A stretch of DNA of 64,000 nt from Algibacter miyuki (GCF_030409805.1 NZ_JAUFQP010000013.1:1395867-1459866); one strand, 5' to 3'; shown: positions 34,779 to 45,035, counted from the stretch's first letter. Numbers and translations are program-made. The notes: generated by a model not told the origin, from the sequence alone.

Positions 34779-35116
34779 ATTTAGCTTACGCTAGTTTAAT
34801 GGTTACAATTGTTAAGACACGGGTACATTTAAAAAGTCACAAGTTTTTTTTATTTTTTTTAGTAAAACTCACAGTAAAATTATAACATATTAATTGTGAG
34901 TATTTTGTGATTCAAAAATAAAAAAATATTTTTCAAAAAAAAGTTTTCTAGGCATAAAATTAAACTACTTCTTATAAGTTTTATGTCACTATAAAGAAAT
35001 AGCATTTGTTGTCTAAAAGTTCTTATTTGAACTAAAAAGACTGTCTAACCGAAATTAGACAGTCTTAAAAAATTAATTTATAAAAGTAAATTATTAATTC
35101 TAATAATTACTCAAAA
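34779..35116. promoter_or_regulatory. AT-rich intergenic region upstream of the sigma factor operon
   Basis: 338 bp without a gene. On the minus strand TATTTTTG (34913-34920) fits the -7 box about 135 bp before the sigma factor start; no clear -33 element accompanies it, and in such an A/T-rich stretch it may be chance. The right end holds the lpd terminator (35036-35067). Confidence 0.4.
35036..35067 (-). terminator. Terminator of the lpd gene
   Basis: A 12-bp perfect stem (AAGACTGTCTAA / TTAGACAGTCTT) with a 6-nt loop, followed on the minus strand by a T5 run. It is 50 bp after the lpd stop codon. Confidence 0.88.
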
Positions 35117-36517
35117 TTATATGTGTAATGCTCTATCATCAGTTGCAGCTAAAGCCGCTTCTTTAATAGCTTCAGTAAATGTTGGATGTGCGTGAGACAT
35201 ACGAGATACATCTTCTGCAGAAGCACGATATTCCATAGCTACTACCGCTTCGGCAATCATATCAGCTGCACGTGCACCTACTATGTGTACACCCAAAATT
35301 TCGTCGGTTGTTTTATCCGCAAGTATTTTTACAAAACCATCTAAATCCATACTCGCTCTACTTCTACCTAAAGCACGCATTGGAAATTGACCTGTTTTGT
35401 ATTCTACTCCAGCTTCTTTTAATTGCTCTTCTGTTTTACCAACAGTAGCAACTTCTGGCCACGTGTAAACTACACCTGGAATTAAATTATAATCAATATG
35501 TGGTTTTTGTCCAGCAATAGTTTCTGCTACAAAAGTACCTTCTTCTTCAGCTTTGTGAGCCAACATAGCGCCTTTAATAACATCGCCAATCGCATAAATA
35601 TTTGATGCGCTAGTTTGTAAATGTTCATTGACGTCTACTAAACCACGATCGGTTAGTTTTACACCAGCAGCTTCGGAATTTAATCCATCTGTATAAGCGT
35701 GACGCCCAACAGATACTAAACAGTAATCGCCTCTAAACTCTACTTCTTCTCCTTTTTTGTTATCTGCTTTAACAATTACTTCATCACCAACACGTTCTAC
35801 AGATTTTACTTTATGAGATGCGTTAATTTTGAATTTTTGTTTCTTTAAAACTTTATTAAGTTCTTTAGATAAACCTGCATCCATGGTTGGGATAATACGG
35901 TCCATATATTCTACAACCGTTACTTCGGCACCAAGACGTTTGTAAACTTGTCCTAATTCTAAACCTATAACTCCTCCACCAATAACAATTAGATGTTTTG
36001 GTATTTCTTTTAATTTTAAAGCTTCTGTAGAGGTAATTACACGTTCTTTATCTAAGGTGATAAAGGGTAATGTTGATGGTTTACTTCCTGTTGCAATAAT
36101 GGTGTTTTTTGCTTCAATTTCAGTAGTTTCTTCACCAGTAATTGTAATGTGAGTGGCATCTTTAAAACTTCCTAAACCTTGATAAACATCAATTTTATTT
36201 TTCTTCATCAAAAAATCAATTCCGCCTGTTGTTTGATCTACAACAGCTTGTTTGCGGCTTATCATTTTTTCTAAATTCACTTTAATTTCTCCTGGAATTT
36301 CAATACCATGTTCTTCAAAATGCTTAATGGCATCTTCATAATGGTGTGAAGAATCTAAAAGTGCTTTACTTGGGATACATCCTACGTTTAAACACGTACC
36401 ACCAAGGGTGCTATATTTTTCAATAATTGCAGTTTTCATTCCTAATTGTGCACAGCGGATTGCTGCTACATAGCCTCCAGGACCTGAGCCAATTATGGCT
36501 ACATCGTATGAATTCAT
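35117..36517 (-). CDS. lpd: Dihydrolipoyl dehydrogenase (E3)
   Basis: 466 residues. It reoxidises dihydrolipoamide in 2-oxoacid dehydrogenase complexes and the glycine cleavage system. FAD binding: VAIIGSGPGGYVAAIRCAQLG. The redox disulfide is in GGTCLNVGCIPSKALL, NAD binding in VIGGGVIGLELGQVYKRLG, and the catalytic base in SHAHPTFTEAIKEA. Length and motifs are standard. It is monocistronic, with a good promoter at 36553-36582 and a terminator behind it. The genes for E1/E2 are not in the window. Confidence 0.97.
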   Translation of the reverse strand: MNSYDVAIIGSGPGGYVAAIRCAQLGMKTAIIEKYSTLGGTCLNVGCIPSKALLDSSHHYEDAIKHFEEHGIEIPGEIKVNLEKMISRKQAVVDQTTGGIDFLMKKNKIDVYQGLGSFKDATHITITGEETTEIEAKNTIIATGSKPSTLPFITLDKERVITSTEALKLKEIPKHLIVIGGGVIGLELGQVYKRLGAEVTVVEYMDRIIPTMDAGLSKELNKVLKKQKFKINASHKVKSVERVGDEVIVKADNKKGEEVEFRGDYCLVSVGRHAYTDGLNSEAAGVKLTDRGLVDVNEHLQTSASNIYAIGDVIKGAMLAHKAEEEGTFVAETIAGQKPHIDYNLIPGVVYTWPEVATVGKTEEQLKEAGVEYKTGQFPMRALGRSRASMDLDGFVKILADKTTDEILGVHIVGARAADMIAEAVVAMEYRASAEDVSRMSHAHPTFTEAIKEAALAATDDRALHI

Positions 36518-36552
36518 AATATGTTTTTGAAATTTGTCATTATAATTTATAT

Positions 36553-36582
36553 CAAAAATACAAATGTTTTATGGGAAGTCAA
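36553..36582 (-). promoter_or_regulatory. Flavobacterial promoter of lpd
   Basis: On the minus strand a TTG (36582-36580) is separated by 19 bp from TATTTTTG (36560-36553), matching the Bacteroidota -33/-7 pattern. The -7 box ends 35 bp upstream of the lpd ATG. Confidence 0.6.
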
Positions 36583-36713
36583 TAAAAAAAATAACTTATC
36601 AAATGGTTTTATAATTCTTCCATTTGATTGCTTTATTATTCAATATTCACTCGGATAAATCCTTAAATTATGGATTATCTGTATAATTGGTTAACCAATA
36701 TAGTTAATTTACA

Positions 36714-36992
36714 TTAAACCTCAATGGCTTGTTCTTCTTTTTTAATTACATAAGTATATAACCACATTAACGTGAAGGTTGGAATAACGTCTAAACCAGG
36801 TGCTGCTTCTTCTACAAAAGACACTACTGCGGCTATTTTACCTGCTTTACCTTTATAAAGCCTCGTCATTAACCAAGCAGAAGCTGGTGCCCAAACAACA
36901 TCGGAAAATTCGCCAATACCTGGGATTAAAAAGGATACATAACCTAAAGCATCGAATAAAATAGAAAGGGCTAATGTTTTGTATTTGTTCAT
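36714..36992 (-). CDS. Small conserved-looking membrane protein
   Basis: 92 residues with two or three hydrophobic stretches (ALSILFDALGYVSFLIPGIG, KIAAVVSFVEEAAPG, IPTFTLMWLYTYVI). The polar turn GEFSDVVWAPASAWLMTRLY between them looks like a conserved loop. I do not recognise a named family. It starts 46 bp after folE on the same strand and may share its transcript; no functional link to folate is evident. Confidence 0.75.
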   Translation of the reverse strand: MNKYKTLALSILFDALGYVSFLIPGIGEFSDVVWAPASAWLMTRLYKGKAGKIAAVVSFVEEAAPGLDVIPTFTLMWLYTYVIKKEEQAIEV

Positions 36993-37038
36993 TTAAATAG
37001 TCTTTTTACTTGTTTGTAAACAAGAAACATACCAAAGG

Positions 37039-37626
37039 CTACTTCCCTATTAATTTAAGGAATTCGTTACGGGTTTCACTTTTTTCAAACTGCCCTCTAA
37101 AACCAGATGTTGTGGTTACGGAGTTTTGTTTTTGCACACCACGCATCATCATACACATGTGAGATGCTTCAATAACAACAGCTACGCCTTGTGGGTTTAG
37201 CGTATCGTTTATACAATCTAAAATTTGCTTGGTTAAACGTTCTTGCACTTGTAAACGACGGGCAAATACATCTACAATTCTTGGTAATTTACTTAAACCA
37301 ACAATATGTCCGTTTGGAATATAGGCAATGTGTGCTTTTCCGAAAAACGGTAAAATATGGTGTTCGCAAAGGGAATATAATTCAATATCTTTTACAATAA
37401 CCATTTCATTGTAAGACTCCTTAAACATGGCGCCTTTAAGAATTTCAACAGGATCTTGATCGTAACCCTGGGTTAAAAACTGCATGGCTTTAGCCGCGCG
37501 TTCAGGTGTTTTTAATAATCCTTCACGTTGAGTATCTTCACCTAAATCTTCAATAATATGTTTGTAACGATCTTTAACATCATCTGTAACTTGCATATTG
37601 TATTCTTCTAACTTTTTGTAAGGCAT
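37039..37626 (-). CDS. folE: GTP cyclohydrolase I
   Basis: 195 residues. It catalyses the first step of tetrahydrofolate (and pterin) synthesis, GTP to 7,8-dihydroneopterin triphosphate. Zinc ligands are Cys and His in [20 protein letters not shown] and Cys in [33 protein letters not shown] and [13 protein letters not shown] are classic. The N-terminal ten residues before Met 11 are extra, so the start could be either Met. The LolD-like gene is divergent, 119 bp away. Confidence 0.96.
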   Translation of the reverse strand: MPYKKLEEYNMQVTDDVKDRYKHIIEDLGEDTQREGLLKTPERAAKAMQFLTQGYDQDPVEILKGAMFKESYNEMVIVKDIELYSLCEHHILPFFGKAHIAYIPNGHIVGLSKLPRIVDVFARRLQVQERLTKQILDCINDTLNPQGVAVVIEASHMCMMMRGVQKQNSVTTTSGFRGQFEKSETRNEFLKLIGK

Positions 37627-37745
37627 TTTTGTTGTTCATTAAATTCAAAATAAATATAACTTTAAAAATGGACTATGCAATAAATTTGAATCAAAATTGT
37701 GCAACACAACATAAAGTAGTAATTTTACGCTATATTTCTATTTAG

Positions 37746-38408
37746 ATGATTAAAGCAAAAAATATACATAAATTTTACAACGATTTACAGGTTTTAAAAG
37801 GCGTTGATATTCATATTAAAAAAGGCGAAGTTGTGTCTATCGTTGGTGCTTCTGGTGCTGGAAAAACCACATTGATACAAATTTTAGGTACTCTAGATAA
37901 AGCTTCGGAAAGTGAGGGTTTTGAACTTAAAATTAACAATTCGAATATTGGAGCACTAAATGATAAAGCTTTGGCTAAATTTAGAAACGAAAATATTGGA
38001 TTTATTTTTCAGTTTCATCAGTTGTTACCCGAGTTTACAGCGGTTGAAAACGTTTGTTTACCGGCTTTTATAAAAGGAACCAATAAAGTTGATGCTGAAA
38101 AACGTGCTAAAGAACTTCTAGATTTTTTAGGATTGTCGCACCGCTATAATCATAAACCGAGTGAGTTATCTGGTGGTGAGCAACAACGCGTTGCCGTGGC
38201 TAGAGCGTTAATTAATAGTCCTGCTTTAATTTTTGCTGATGAACCTTCAGGAAATCTAGATAGTGAATCGGCCGAAAACCTACACAGTTTATTCTTTAAA
38301 TTACGTGACGAGTTTGGGCAAACCTTCGTAATTGTTACGCATAATGAAGAATTAGCGAACCTTGCCGATAGAAAGTTAACCATGGTAGATGGTAATATAG
38401 TCAACTAA
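37746..38408 (+). CDS. LolD-like ABC transporter ATP-binding protein
   Basis: 220 residues. Walker [12 protein letters not shown]-loop [18 protein letters not shown], signature [15 protein letters not shown], Walker [15 protein letters not shown]-loop VTHNEELA. The sequence is of the LolD/FtsE/MacB type. No permease is adjacent, so it is an orphan ATPase that probably serves LolC/E-like permeases encoded elsewhere. The stop codon overlaps the end of the convergent MFS gene by 4 bp, leaving no room for a terminator between them. Confidence 0.92.
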   Translation: MIKAKNIHKFYNDLQVLKGVDIHIKKGEVVSIVGASGAGKTTLIQILGTLDKASESEGFELKINNSNIGALNDKALAKFRNENIGFIFQFHQLLPEFTAVENVCLPAFIKGTNKVDAEKRAKELLDFLGLSHRYNHKPSELSGGEQQRVAVARALINSPALIFADEPSGNLDSESAENLHSLFFKLRDEFGQTFVIVTHNEELANLADRKLTMVDGNIVN

Positions 38409-39571
38409 CTTTTTTTGAACAACGCAATTAGGCCAAGTACAGGACCTAATGCCAAGAGAACAAACAAATATTGCACGCTAATTAAAGCTGTTAAATTGCT
38501 TATCAATTGAATACTAATAATAGTAATAGCAAAGCCTATTGAGTTTACAATGGTCAGTGCTGTGCCTTTATGTTCGGCAATGACATTTTGAGCGACTAAA
38601 GTGGAAAATAATGGAGAATCGGCTACAACCACCATGCCCCAAAACATTAGAAATAGTATAAAGATAATTTCCGATTGCACCATGAAAAACAAAGGAGACA
38701 GCAAACAGCAAGCTCCTGATAATATTAAAGCCCACCCGCCTACTTGCTTTGCACCATAACGTTCCGATAAGTATCCGGAAATAACACAAGCTACTGCTCC
38801 CGAGGCTATAATTATAAAACTCATTATCGGAATACTAAAAGTAACTTGAATGTGTAGCTCTAAATATGCCGCTAAAATGACTGGAACAAAAGCCCAAAAC
38901 GTATATAATTCCCACATATGTCCAAAATATCCAAAGGCTGATTTTCTGAAATTTTGTTTTTTGAAAACATCAAAACAAATAGAAAAATCAAGTTTTAAAG
39001 CCGATTTCTTATAAGGACCGTCTGGGACAAAAACCATCATAATTACACCGCCAAGCATAGCCAACGCAGTTGTGGTATAAATAATGGTTGCGTATGAAAA
39101 CAGATTATCGAACCCTTTTAATATATGCGGAAAAGCAGTTCCAAGAACTAAAGCACCAACTAGAAAACCTAAAGATTGTCCCAATCCTTTATTATAATAA
39201 TCGGCCGCAATTTTCATTCCTACCGGATAAATTCCGGCGAGAAAAAAACCTGTAAAAAATCGAAGAATAACTAAACTCAATAAATTTTGATTTCCAAATA
39301 CCATAGCTACATTAAATAATGCGGCAATAATGGCGCTTACAAAAAACACTTTAGATGAAGAAAAACGATCGGTAATAGCCAAAAGCGCAAATAAAAACGT
39401 TCCGATAATAAAACCAAATTGTACTGCCGAAGATAAATGCCCTAAAGCCGAAGGTTCTAAATGAAATTCCCTCACTAAGTCTTGAATTACTCCATTTGTA
39501 GCAAACCACAAGGAGGTGCAACAAAATTGAGAAAAAACAATAATTGGTAAAACATGCTTTGCTGAAGCCAT
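38405..39571 (-). CDS. Major facilitator superfamily transporter
   Basis: 388 residues, about twelve membrane helices. The first helix ([21 protein letters not shown]), the loop [13 protein letters not shown] after helix 2 and [16 protein letters not shown] between helices 8 and 9 fit the MFS A-motif positions. Substrate unknown; sugar or anion carriers of the NreB/CynX kinds are possible but not supported by specific motifs. It stands alone, convergent with the ABC ATPase. Confidence 0.88.
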   Translation of the reverse strand: MASAKHVLPIIVFSQFCCTSLWFATNGVIQDLVREFHLEPSALGHLSSAVQFGFIIGTFLFALLAITDRFSSSKVFFVSAIIAALFNVAMVFGNQNLLSLVILRFFTGFFLAGIYPVGMKIAADYYNKGLGQSLGFLVGALVLGTAFPHILKGFDNLFSYATIIYTTTALAMLGGVIMMVFVPDGPYKKSALKLDFSICFDVFKKQNFRKSAFGYFGHMWELYTFWAFVPVILAAYLELHIQVTFSIPIMSFIIIASGAVACVISGYLSERYGAKQVGGWALILSGACCLLSPLFFMVQSEIIFILFLMFWGMVVVADSPLFSTLVAQNVIAEHKGTALTIVNSIGFAITIISIQLISNLTALISVQYLFVLLALGPVLGLIALFKKS

Positions 39572-39640
39572 AAAGTGATTTATAAAACGAATTTAAGTTT
39601 TATTGATTGTTAAGACGTGGGTAAAGTCAACTTATTACAA

Positions 39641-39648
39641 TATTTTTG
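39641..39648 (+). promoter_or_regulatory. -7 box TATTTTTG before the TIGR02757 gene
   Basis: Exact TAnnTTTG match ending 7 bp before the ATG at 39656, which would give a very short or absent leader. It excludes the in-frame GTG at 39617 as the real start if the promoter is genuine. Confidence 0.45.
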
Positions 39649-39655
39649 TTTTATT

Positions 39656-40441
39656 ATGACAAACAACCCATTGGAATTATCCGAAACCGAATTAAAAGAG
39701 TTTTTAGACGCTAAAGTGTACGCTTTTAATAACCCCGATTTTATAGAAAGTGATCCGATAAGTATACCGCATCAGTTTTCAAAAAAGGAAGATATTGAAA
39801 TTGCAGGATTTTTAGCCGCAACCATTGCTTGGGGAAATCGAAAAAGCATCATCAAAAATGCCAATACCTTAATGGAGTTGATGGATAATTCGCCGTACGA
39901 TTTTGTTTTAAACCACAGCGAATCCAATTTAGAAAATCTTGCACCCTTTGTGCACCGTACTTTTAATGGTAATGATTGCATGCAATTTGTAAAATCTTTA
40001 CAGCACATATATATTAATCATAATGGTTTAGAAGGCGTGTTTACAAAATATGCCGAAGCTGATTCTTTACAGCCAGCCATTTCTAAATTTAAAAGCACCT
40101 TTTTTGAAATAGATCATTTACAACGTACAGAAAAACATGTAAGCGACCCACTACGGAAATCAGCGGCTAAACGTATTAACATGTACCTTCGATGGATGAT
40201 AAGAAATGATAATACCGGTGTCGATTTTGGCATTTGGAAAAACCTCTCGCCTAGTCAATTATCCTGTCCGTTAGATGTACATTCTGGTAATGTGGCTCGT
40301 AAATTAGGCATACTAACCAGAAAACAAAACGATGCCAAAGCCCTTTTGGAATTAGATACCAACTTGCGTAAACTAGATAAATCGGATCCCGTAAAATACG
40401 ATTTTGCACTTTTCGGGTTGGGTGTTTTCGAAGGATTTTAA
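39656..40441 (+). CDS. TIGR02757 (DUF2400) family protein
   Basis: 261 residues starting MTNNPLELSE. The stretches DPISIPHQFSKKEDIEIAGFLAATIAWGNRKSII, KRINMYLRWMIRNDNTGVDFGIW and PLDVHSGNVARKLGILTRKQND are the recognisable cores of this conserved family, found mainly in Bacteroidota. Function is unknown; the LRWMIR and DVHSGNVAR segments resemble the helix-hairpin-helix DNA glycosylase fold, but that is a weak impression. ATG 39656 is preferred to an upstream GTG. Confidence 0.9.
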   Translation: MTNNPLELSETELKEFLDAKVYAFNNPDFIESDPISIPHQFSKKEDIEIAGFLAATIAWGNRKSIIKNANTLMELMDNSPYDFVLNHSESNLENLAPFVHRTFNGNDCMQFVKSLQHIYINHNGLEGVFTKYAEADSLQPAISKFKSTFFEIDHLQRTEKHVSDPLRKSAAKRINMYLRWMIRNDNTGVDFGIWKNLSPSQLSCPLDVHSGNVARKLGILTRKQNDAKALLELDTNLRKLDKSDPVKYDFALFGLGVFEGF

Positions 40442-40463
40442 GTCCGAATTTTTCATAAAAAAA

Positions 40464-40504
40464 CCTGACACCTATGGTTTAATAACATAAACAAAAGTGT
40501 CAGG
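40464..40504 (-). terminator. Terminator of the slyD gene
   Basis: An 8-bp stem (CCTGACAC / GTGTCAGG) with a 25-nt loop, followed on the minus strand by T7. It is 36 bp after the slyD stop. Confidence 0.7.
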
Positions 40505-40539
40505 CCCTATAAAACAAAGAGCTTATTTTAAGCGCTTTT

Positions 40540-40968
40540 TTATTTAATTTCAACTACTTCAAGATCAAAAACAAGATCTTTTCCAGCTAAAGGATGATTT
40601 CCATCTACAACAATAGATTCTTCTTTCACTTCAACAACAAGCAAATTAATTTCGTGGCCGTTTGGCGATTTAGACACTAAGCCCATACCAACTTCTGGAG
40701 CCATATCTTGTGGCAATTCTGTTTTTTGAACCTCTTGGATTAATGCTGGGTTAACATCACCATAAGCTTCGTCTTTAACGATAGTAATGGTTTTTTTCTC
40801 ATTCAATTTCATATCGATTAACCCTTTCTCGAAACCAGGAATTAATTGCCCTTGTCCCAAAGTAAACTCAATCGGCTCTTTCCCTTCCGAACTATCAAAA
40901 ACCTGTCCGTCTGCTAATTTACCTGTGTAATTTACTTTTACCGTGTTATTCTCTTTTACTTGACTCAT
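40540..40968 (-). CDS. slyD: FKBP-type peptidyl-prolyl isomerase, SlyD-like
   Basis: 142 residues. The FKBP domain (VKVNYTGKLADGQVFDSSEGKEPIEFTLGQGQLIPGFEKGL) is split by the insert-in-flap chaperone domain (about 70-125, containing DEAYGDVNPALIQEVQKTEL), and the fold closes with NHPLAGKDLVFDLEVVEIK. This is the SlyD type of cytoplasmic foldase/chaperone. The His/Cys-rich metal-binding tail of E. coli SlyD is absent, so nickel handling is not expected. Confidence 0.95.
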   Translation of the reverse strand: MSQVKENNTVKVNYTGKLADGQVFDSSEGKEPIEFTLGQGQLIPGFEKGLIDMKLNEKKTITIVKDEAYGDVNPALIQEVQKTELPQDMAPEVGMGLVSKSPNGHEINLLVVEVKEESIVVDGNHPLAGKDLVFDLEVVEIK

Positions 40969-41405
40969 ACTATAATACTTAATTTTTTAAAAATATTCTT
41001 AACATAATTCTTACGCAGCAAATATTTTAATTTAAACTTATTGTGTCAGTGTCACCAAAACCAAGCCAAAAGCTAAAGTGTTAAAAGGAATATTAAAAAA
41101 GGGGGTAATTATTTAAAGTAAAAGCAAAATACCGCTCGCAGCCCTTTATTCATCACAAAAAAAATAGGCGAAACCTAAATTGATAAAAAGTCATGCAACT
41201 AAAACTAAATCAGCAATTATGTCAGGTTTTATCTAAATATGAAGCCAAATTTATTTTGGGCGTTCCCTAAAGGTCGGGCTTTCACTACTCAATCTTTTTG
41301 TTTAAAAAAAAACAAAAAGGATTTCAAACAGGCCGTTCAATCCCTAACGCGTGTGTCTGCCTCAACAATTTTTCATTAATAAATAAAGTATGTTTGCTCA
41401 CGTCC
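40969..41405. other. 437-bp intergenic region holding a structured repeat
   Basis: No open frame with coding character. The right part (41258-41351) is the structured repeat R1 described separately. The left part is A/T-rich with no clear promoter box for slyD, which must be transcribed leftwards from about 41000. Nothing else recognisable. Confidence 0.6.
41258..41351 (-). repeat. Structured intergenic repeat, copy R1
   Basis: On the minus strand it reads CGCGTTAGGGATTGAACG, a variable hairpin (arms CTTTTTGTTT / AACAAAAAG at 41294-41319), GAGTAGTGAAAGCCCGACC, and GGGAACGCCC at the end. The same conserved blocks in the same order occur at 48890-49018. I recall GGGCGT-type structured repeats of this kind between genes in many Bacteroidota genomes, but know no agreed function. 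It lies 55 bp beyond the last gene of the 41.4-50.4 kb block. Confidence 0.75.
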
Positions 41406-43121
41406 CTACTTCGAAGCCGCTTTCATCGAATCAATTTCTTTCTTCAATTTTTCAATTTCCAATACCTTTTTTTCCTCTTGCAGCTGTTTTAATAACTCGT
41501 CATTAGACAGCGGTTTTATTGAATCTGTTGATTGTTGTATAGCATCAATTTGTTTGGTTTCTTGTGCAAAATATTTACCAATACCTTCACTAGAACGCCA
41601 AGCTTCATTAAGCTGATCGTAAACCGTTTTATCCCATTGACTAGGGTGTTTTACATCAATCCAAACCACATCACGATATTCACTATCTACTAAAGCTAAA
41701 TCAGGAGTTGCCGATCCATCAAAATTATCAGAGTTTTCACGAATAGCAGAAATAGTTCCTAAGAAAAACATACGTTTTCTACCTGCAATATTTTTAATGT
41801 ACGGACGAAATTCTACAGGCTTATTCACCGACCAATCATATTCTTTTCTTGACTCAATCACCTTTAAAGGCATAGCGGAAACACCTGCATAACCTTCTTT
41901 CTTAGAAGCATGATCGTAATAGTAAAACGCATTGGTACCATCAGCAGGCACAAAAACACTATACGTTAAACTCGTGCGCTCATCGCCCACAGGTTCTAAG
42001 CCAAACCAGTGATAAAGGCCACTATACGCGTTTGTTTTGGTATCCGAAAAATCGAAATCGGTTACAAAAGGTTGCTGATTTTGATCATCAGCTAGGTTAG
42101 GTATTTTAACTGCCGTTTCCATATTCCATGGTAACGGGTCGCTAAAACCACCTAAAAACTTTAAAGATTCGGCTTGTAAACGTGATACCTTTTCAGCCAA
42201 CGTATTTTGACCAATTAAATACGGATGGTTTTTAATATTCTCAGGACTGATGTAAGTTCCTTTTCCTATTAAAATACGCTCAAAATAATCGTTTAAATCA
42301 TGCTCTCCACTATCAATAACCATTACGCCACCAAAGGTTGGGTATGGAAATAAAAAACCTTGCCACTTTACTAAACTCACTACTTCTACCCATTTTCCAG
42401 CATCGTTTTTCATATAATAGGTATCACTCGGCTCTAAAGTAAATAGTTGAAAAATATTAAAACGCTGCACTACGGCATTGTACGTGTTTCGACTAAATTT
42501 TAAAGATTCTCCAATAGAAAACGTTACAGGAATACGGTTTTCACTAGAAAAACGCGGAAAAGGTGTTGTGCTCGATACGGCAAAAACTTCTTCCGTATTA
42601 TCCGTCATTCCTTGCCACATATACTTTTCAGTTGGTTGTATCGCCATGGTCCATTTGTTTTCTGTGCCAACACGTACTAAATGTGGTAACGATACATCTT
42701 TAGTTTCTCCCACACTTTCGTTGGCCATAGAATACACATTGCGTAATGGTTGGATGCGCTCGTTTTGAGTTAATGGCAATTCATTAATTTCAATGCGATT
42801 TAAATGATTAAACACGTTGTATGTTTTCATGTAATCGTACATTTTATATTGCCATCCAATAATATAGATGGCACCAAAAAACACGGTTAAGAACCCTAAA
42901 ATGGCAAGACGACCAAAAGTGCTTGTTGAGTTTCTGAATTTTCGTAAACCTAGAAATAGGACTACAAAACTTAGTAAAATAACAAAAATGTATTTTCTAA
43001 CAAACAACAGTGCTGGTTGATAATCGTCTCGTAAAACGAATAATAAAATGAGTAGAATTAACCCTATAATTATGGTTGTTTTCTTTTGTTTCCCTCCTTT
43101 ATTCCAATAATTTTTAATCAT
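41406..43121 (-). CDS. Large membrane-anchored protein of unknown function
   Basis: 571 residues. Three N-terminal hydrophobic helices (about 16-32, 39-58, 70-90) precede a large domain with many aromatic residues (about 120-500: MAIQPTEKYMWQGMTDN, FPYPTFGGVMVIDSG, GLYHWFGLEPVGDERTSL) and a charged coiled-coil tail (about 535-571, LLKQLQEEKKVLEIEKLKKE). No family recognised and no catalytic motif. It is the last gene of a run of seven minus-strand genes containing an AAA ATPase and a NUDIX hydrolase. Whether the large domain is inside or outside the cell is unclear from the helix count. Confidence 0.85.
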   Translation of the reverse strand: MIKNYWNKGGKQKKTTIIIGLILLILLFVLRDDYQPALLFVRKYIFVILLSFVVLFLGLRKFRNSTSTFGRLAILGFLTVFFGAIYIIGWQYKMYDYMKTYNVFNHLNRIEINELPLTQNERIQPLRNVYSMANESVGETKDVSLPHLVRVGTENKWTMAIQPTEKYMWQGMTDNTEEVFAVSSTTPFPRFSSENRIPVTFSIGESLKFSRNTYNAVVQRFNIFQLFTLEPSDTYYMKNDAGKWVEVVSLVKWQGFLFPYPTFGGVMVIDSGEHDLNDYFERILIGKGTYISPENIKNHPYLIGQNTLAEKVSRLQAESLKFLGGFSDPLPWNMETAVKIPNLADDQNQQPFVTDFDFSDTKTNAYSGLYHWFGLEPVGDERTSLTYSVFVPADGTNAFYYYDHASKKEGYAGVSAMPLKVIESRKEYDWSVNKPVEFRPYIKNIAGRKRMFFLGTISAIRENSDNFDGSATPDLALVDSEYRDVVWIDVKHPSQWDKTVYDQLNEAWRSSEGIGKYFAQETKQIDAIQQSTDSIKPLSNDELLKQLQEEKKVLEIEKLKKEIDSMKAASK

Positions 43122-43203
43122 CTATAATTTTATTTATTGTTTCCGCCTAAACGGAAATCACTTTTTTGTTTTAAATTGTTTTGTTTAGTCACAAACGGTC
43201 TCA

Positions 43204-43719
43204 CTAAAGTAAGCCTTTATCTTTTAAACGTTCTCTAGCACTTTTTTCTTCTACTTTAGGTTCGGCTTCCTTTATTTGTTCAGAAAGAGTTTCATCTTTC
43301 CTTGTTAAATCATCTAAGATATCTTTTCCCTTTTCAATGGTATCTTGCATGATATCTTCTAAGGATTCTGCTTGTTCTTCTATAACTTCGCTCGATTTAA
43401 AAATAAAATTAGCTAAATAAGTTCCAACTAAAGTCCCCACAATCATCGATGCAAATATAGAAATAGTAGCCACATCAATTGGGATTAAAAAACGGATAAT
43501 CACAATAGCAATAAGATATAAAAACCCTACAAACACTACACGTAACAAAAACGATTGTTGATACACAAAGCCTGTTCTATCATGCGGTTTCATTTGTAAT
43601 GCTTTGGAATTTATCACTTTATTAAAGAAGCGATAAACCCCGTTATTTCTCGATTCTTGCCAGTAAATAAAGATTCCGAAAAGTATGGCGGCAATAAATA
43701 TGATAAGTTCTAGTGTCAT
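43204..43719 (-). CDS. Membrane protein with cytoplasmic coiled tail, unknown
   Basis: 171 residues: helix 3-18, then a polar loop (MKPHDRTGFVYQQ), helices at about 59-79 and 83-108, and a charged helical tail (about 110-171, SSEVIEEQAESLEDIMQDTIEKG ... ARERLKDKGLL). Family unknown. It lies 82 bp upstream of the 571-residue membrane protein and 80 bp after the 411-residue gene, in the same direction. A membrane anchor whose tail binds soluble members of the block is plausible, but inference. Confidence 0.82.
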   Translation of the reverse strand: MTLELIIFIAAILFGIFIYWQESRNNGVYRFFNKVINSKALQMKPHDRTGFVYQQSFLLRVVFVGFLYLIAIVIIRFLIPIDVATISIFASMIVGTLVGTYLANFIFKSSEVIEEQAESLEDIMQDTIEKGKDILDDLTRKDETLSEQIKEAEPKVEEKSARERLKDKGLL

Positions 43720-43799
43720 AATGTTAAGTGTTATTTGAGCATATTATTTCGTTTACACAGAAAAAACAGCGACTTGTATAAAAGGTTAGTCTATAAAAA

Positions 43800-45035
43800 T
43801 TAAATATTGTTACTAATGGTTTCAATTGCCCAATCTTTTAGGGATTCGTCCCATGTTTCAAAGCTTTTATAAAAGGCTTCTTTATCAAACCAATAGGTGA
43901 ATAATACATCTTTGGGAGACACATTAACTAGCAACATCCAAATTAAATCTTGATGCTTAACGTCTAGCGATGAATGTGGCTGATGCAAAGCTTGATACAG
44001 TTTTAAATCTACAATATCCGAAATTTTATATTGATTGCTAGTTTCTAGTTTTTCTAAGTAACGCTCTACACTCATCACGTTTTTACGTGCTTCGATATCT
44101 AATTTATTTAAATAGCTTTTATATAAAATCGGGTCGTTTAAAATATCTTTTACGGGGTGCTGTGTCGTTTTTAAATAGGTTGCCATCTCGAACTTCTTAA
44201 TCCTATCGTAACGTTTTGTTTTTACAACGTCTCCTAAATCACATTCAATAATAACATGGTCGCGTAACTGATCTATAAGTTGTGGCTGGTTTATATGAAA
44301 GATAATAACATCGTAAGTGGTATCTTTTATAGCTTCTTTATGCCAAGTTTCATCTTCAAAAACAATAATAGGTGTAATAAAATCGCGCAGTACATAAATT
44401 CCTCCAAAAGCGCGCGTATAAAACGAACTCGTGGAATATTGAAGTTCGTGTAAATCTAAATCACGCTCACGTAAATCGCCATGCGCCTTGGCCGATTGTA
44501 ATAAGGCGGCTTGAAGATTTTCGTCTATAAAATTTTGATCTCTATTAAAGGTTTCTACTAACTTGCGTTGTTCTTTTTGAACGTTTAGCAAATCATCTAT
44601 GAGGTGAAAATGAATGTTTATCGTTTTGTATTTTAAAACATCTAAAGGCTCGTAAAAGGCATCGATACCTTGATCGAAATCTAGACAAATAGCAGAATCT
44701 CGGGTAATGTCTTTTATTTTTTTACCATGAACCTTAAAAACAAACTTCATCAATTCCTTATCGAAGGTATGAAACGGTAAATACACCGGTTTCCCTTGTT
44801 GTAATGGCGAAATGATGATGCCATGCGGATTCGCTTCACCATTATTGAGGTAATCAATGGCTCCTTTTTCTTCTGCAACTTGCGGACTCCAACCAATACC
44901 ATCAATTTGAAAAGACTTTAATTTAGTTTCTGAAAAGCCAAGCTTTACCAAGCATTTGTTGTAACGCTCGACGAGTTTTCCGCTCACTGAAATGAGCTCG
45001 CTTCGGTATAAATTCGCTTTTATTAGTTTTTGCAT
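43800..45035 (-). CDS. Unknown soluble protein of the AAA/NUDIX block
   Basis: 411 residues, no signal or membrane helix. Landmarks that look conserved are GIGWSPQVAEEKG near residue 47, AKAHGDLRERDLDLHELQYSTSSF at 185-210, GGIYVLRDFITPIIVFED, and the C-terminal LIWMLLVNVSPKDVLFTYWFDKEAF. I recall similar proteins from flavobacteria annotated as a DUF6638-type family, but cannot confirm. It sits 89 bp after the NUDIX gene. No enzyme motif found. Confidence 0.82.
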   Translation of the reverse strand: MQKLIKANLYRSELISVSGKLVERYNKCLVKLGFSETKLKSFQIDGIGWSPQVAEEKGAIDYLNNGEANPHGIIISPLQQGKPVYLPFHTFDKELMKFVFKVHGKKIKDITRDSAICLDFDQGIDAFYEPLDVLKYKTINIHFHLIDDLLNVQKEQRKLVETFNRDQNFIDENLQAALLQSAKAHGDLRERDLDLHELQYSTSSFYTRAFGGIYVLRDFITPIIVFEDETWHKEAIKDTTYDVIIFHINQPQLIDQLRDHVIIECDLGDVVKTKRYDRIKKFEMATYLKTTQHPVKDILNDPILYKSYLNKLDIEARKNVMSVERYLEKLETSNQYKISDIVDLKLYQALHQPHSSLDVKHQDLIWMLLVNVSPKDVLFTYWFDKEAFYKSFETWDESLKDWAIETISNNI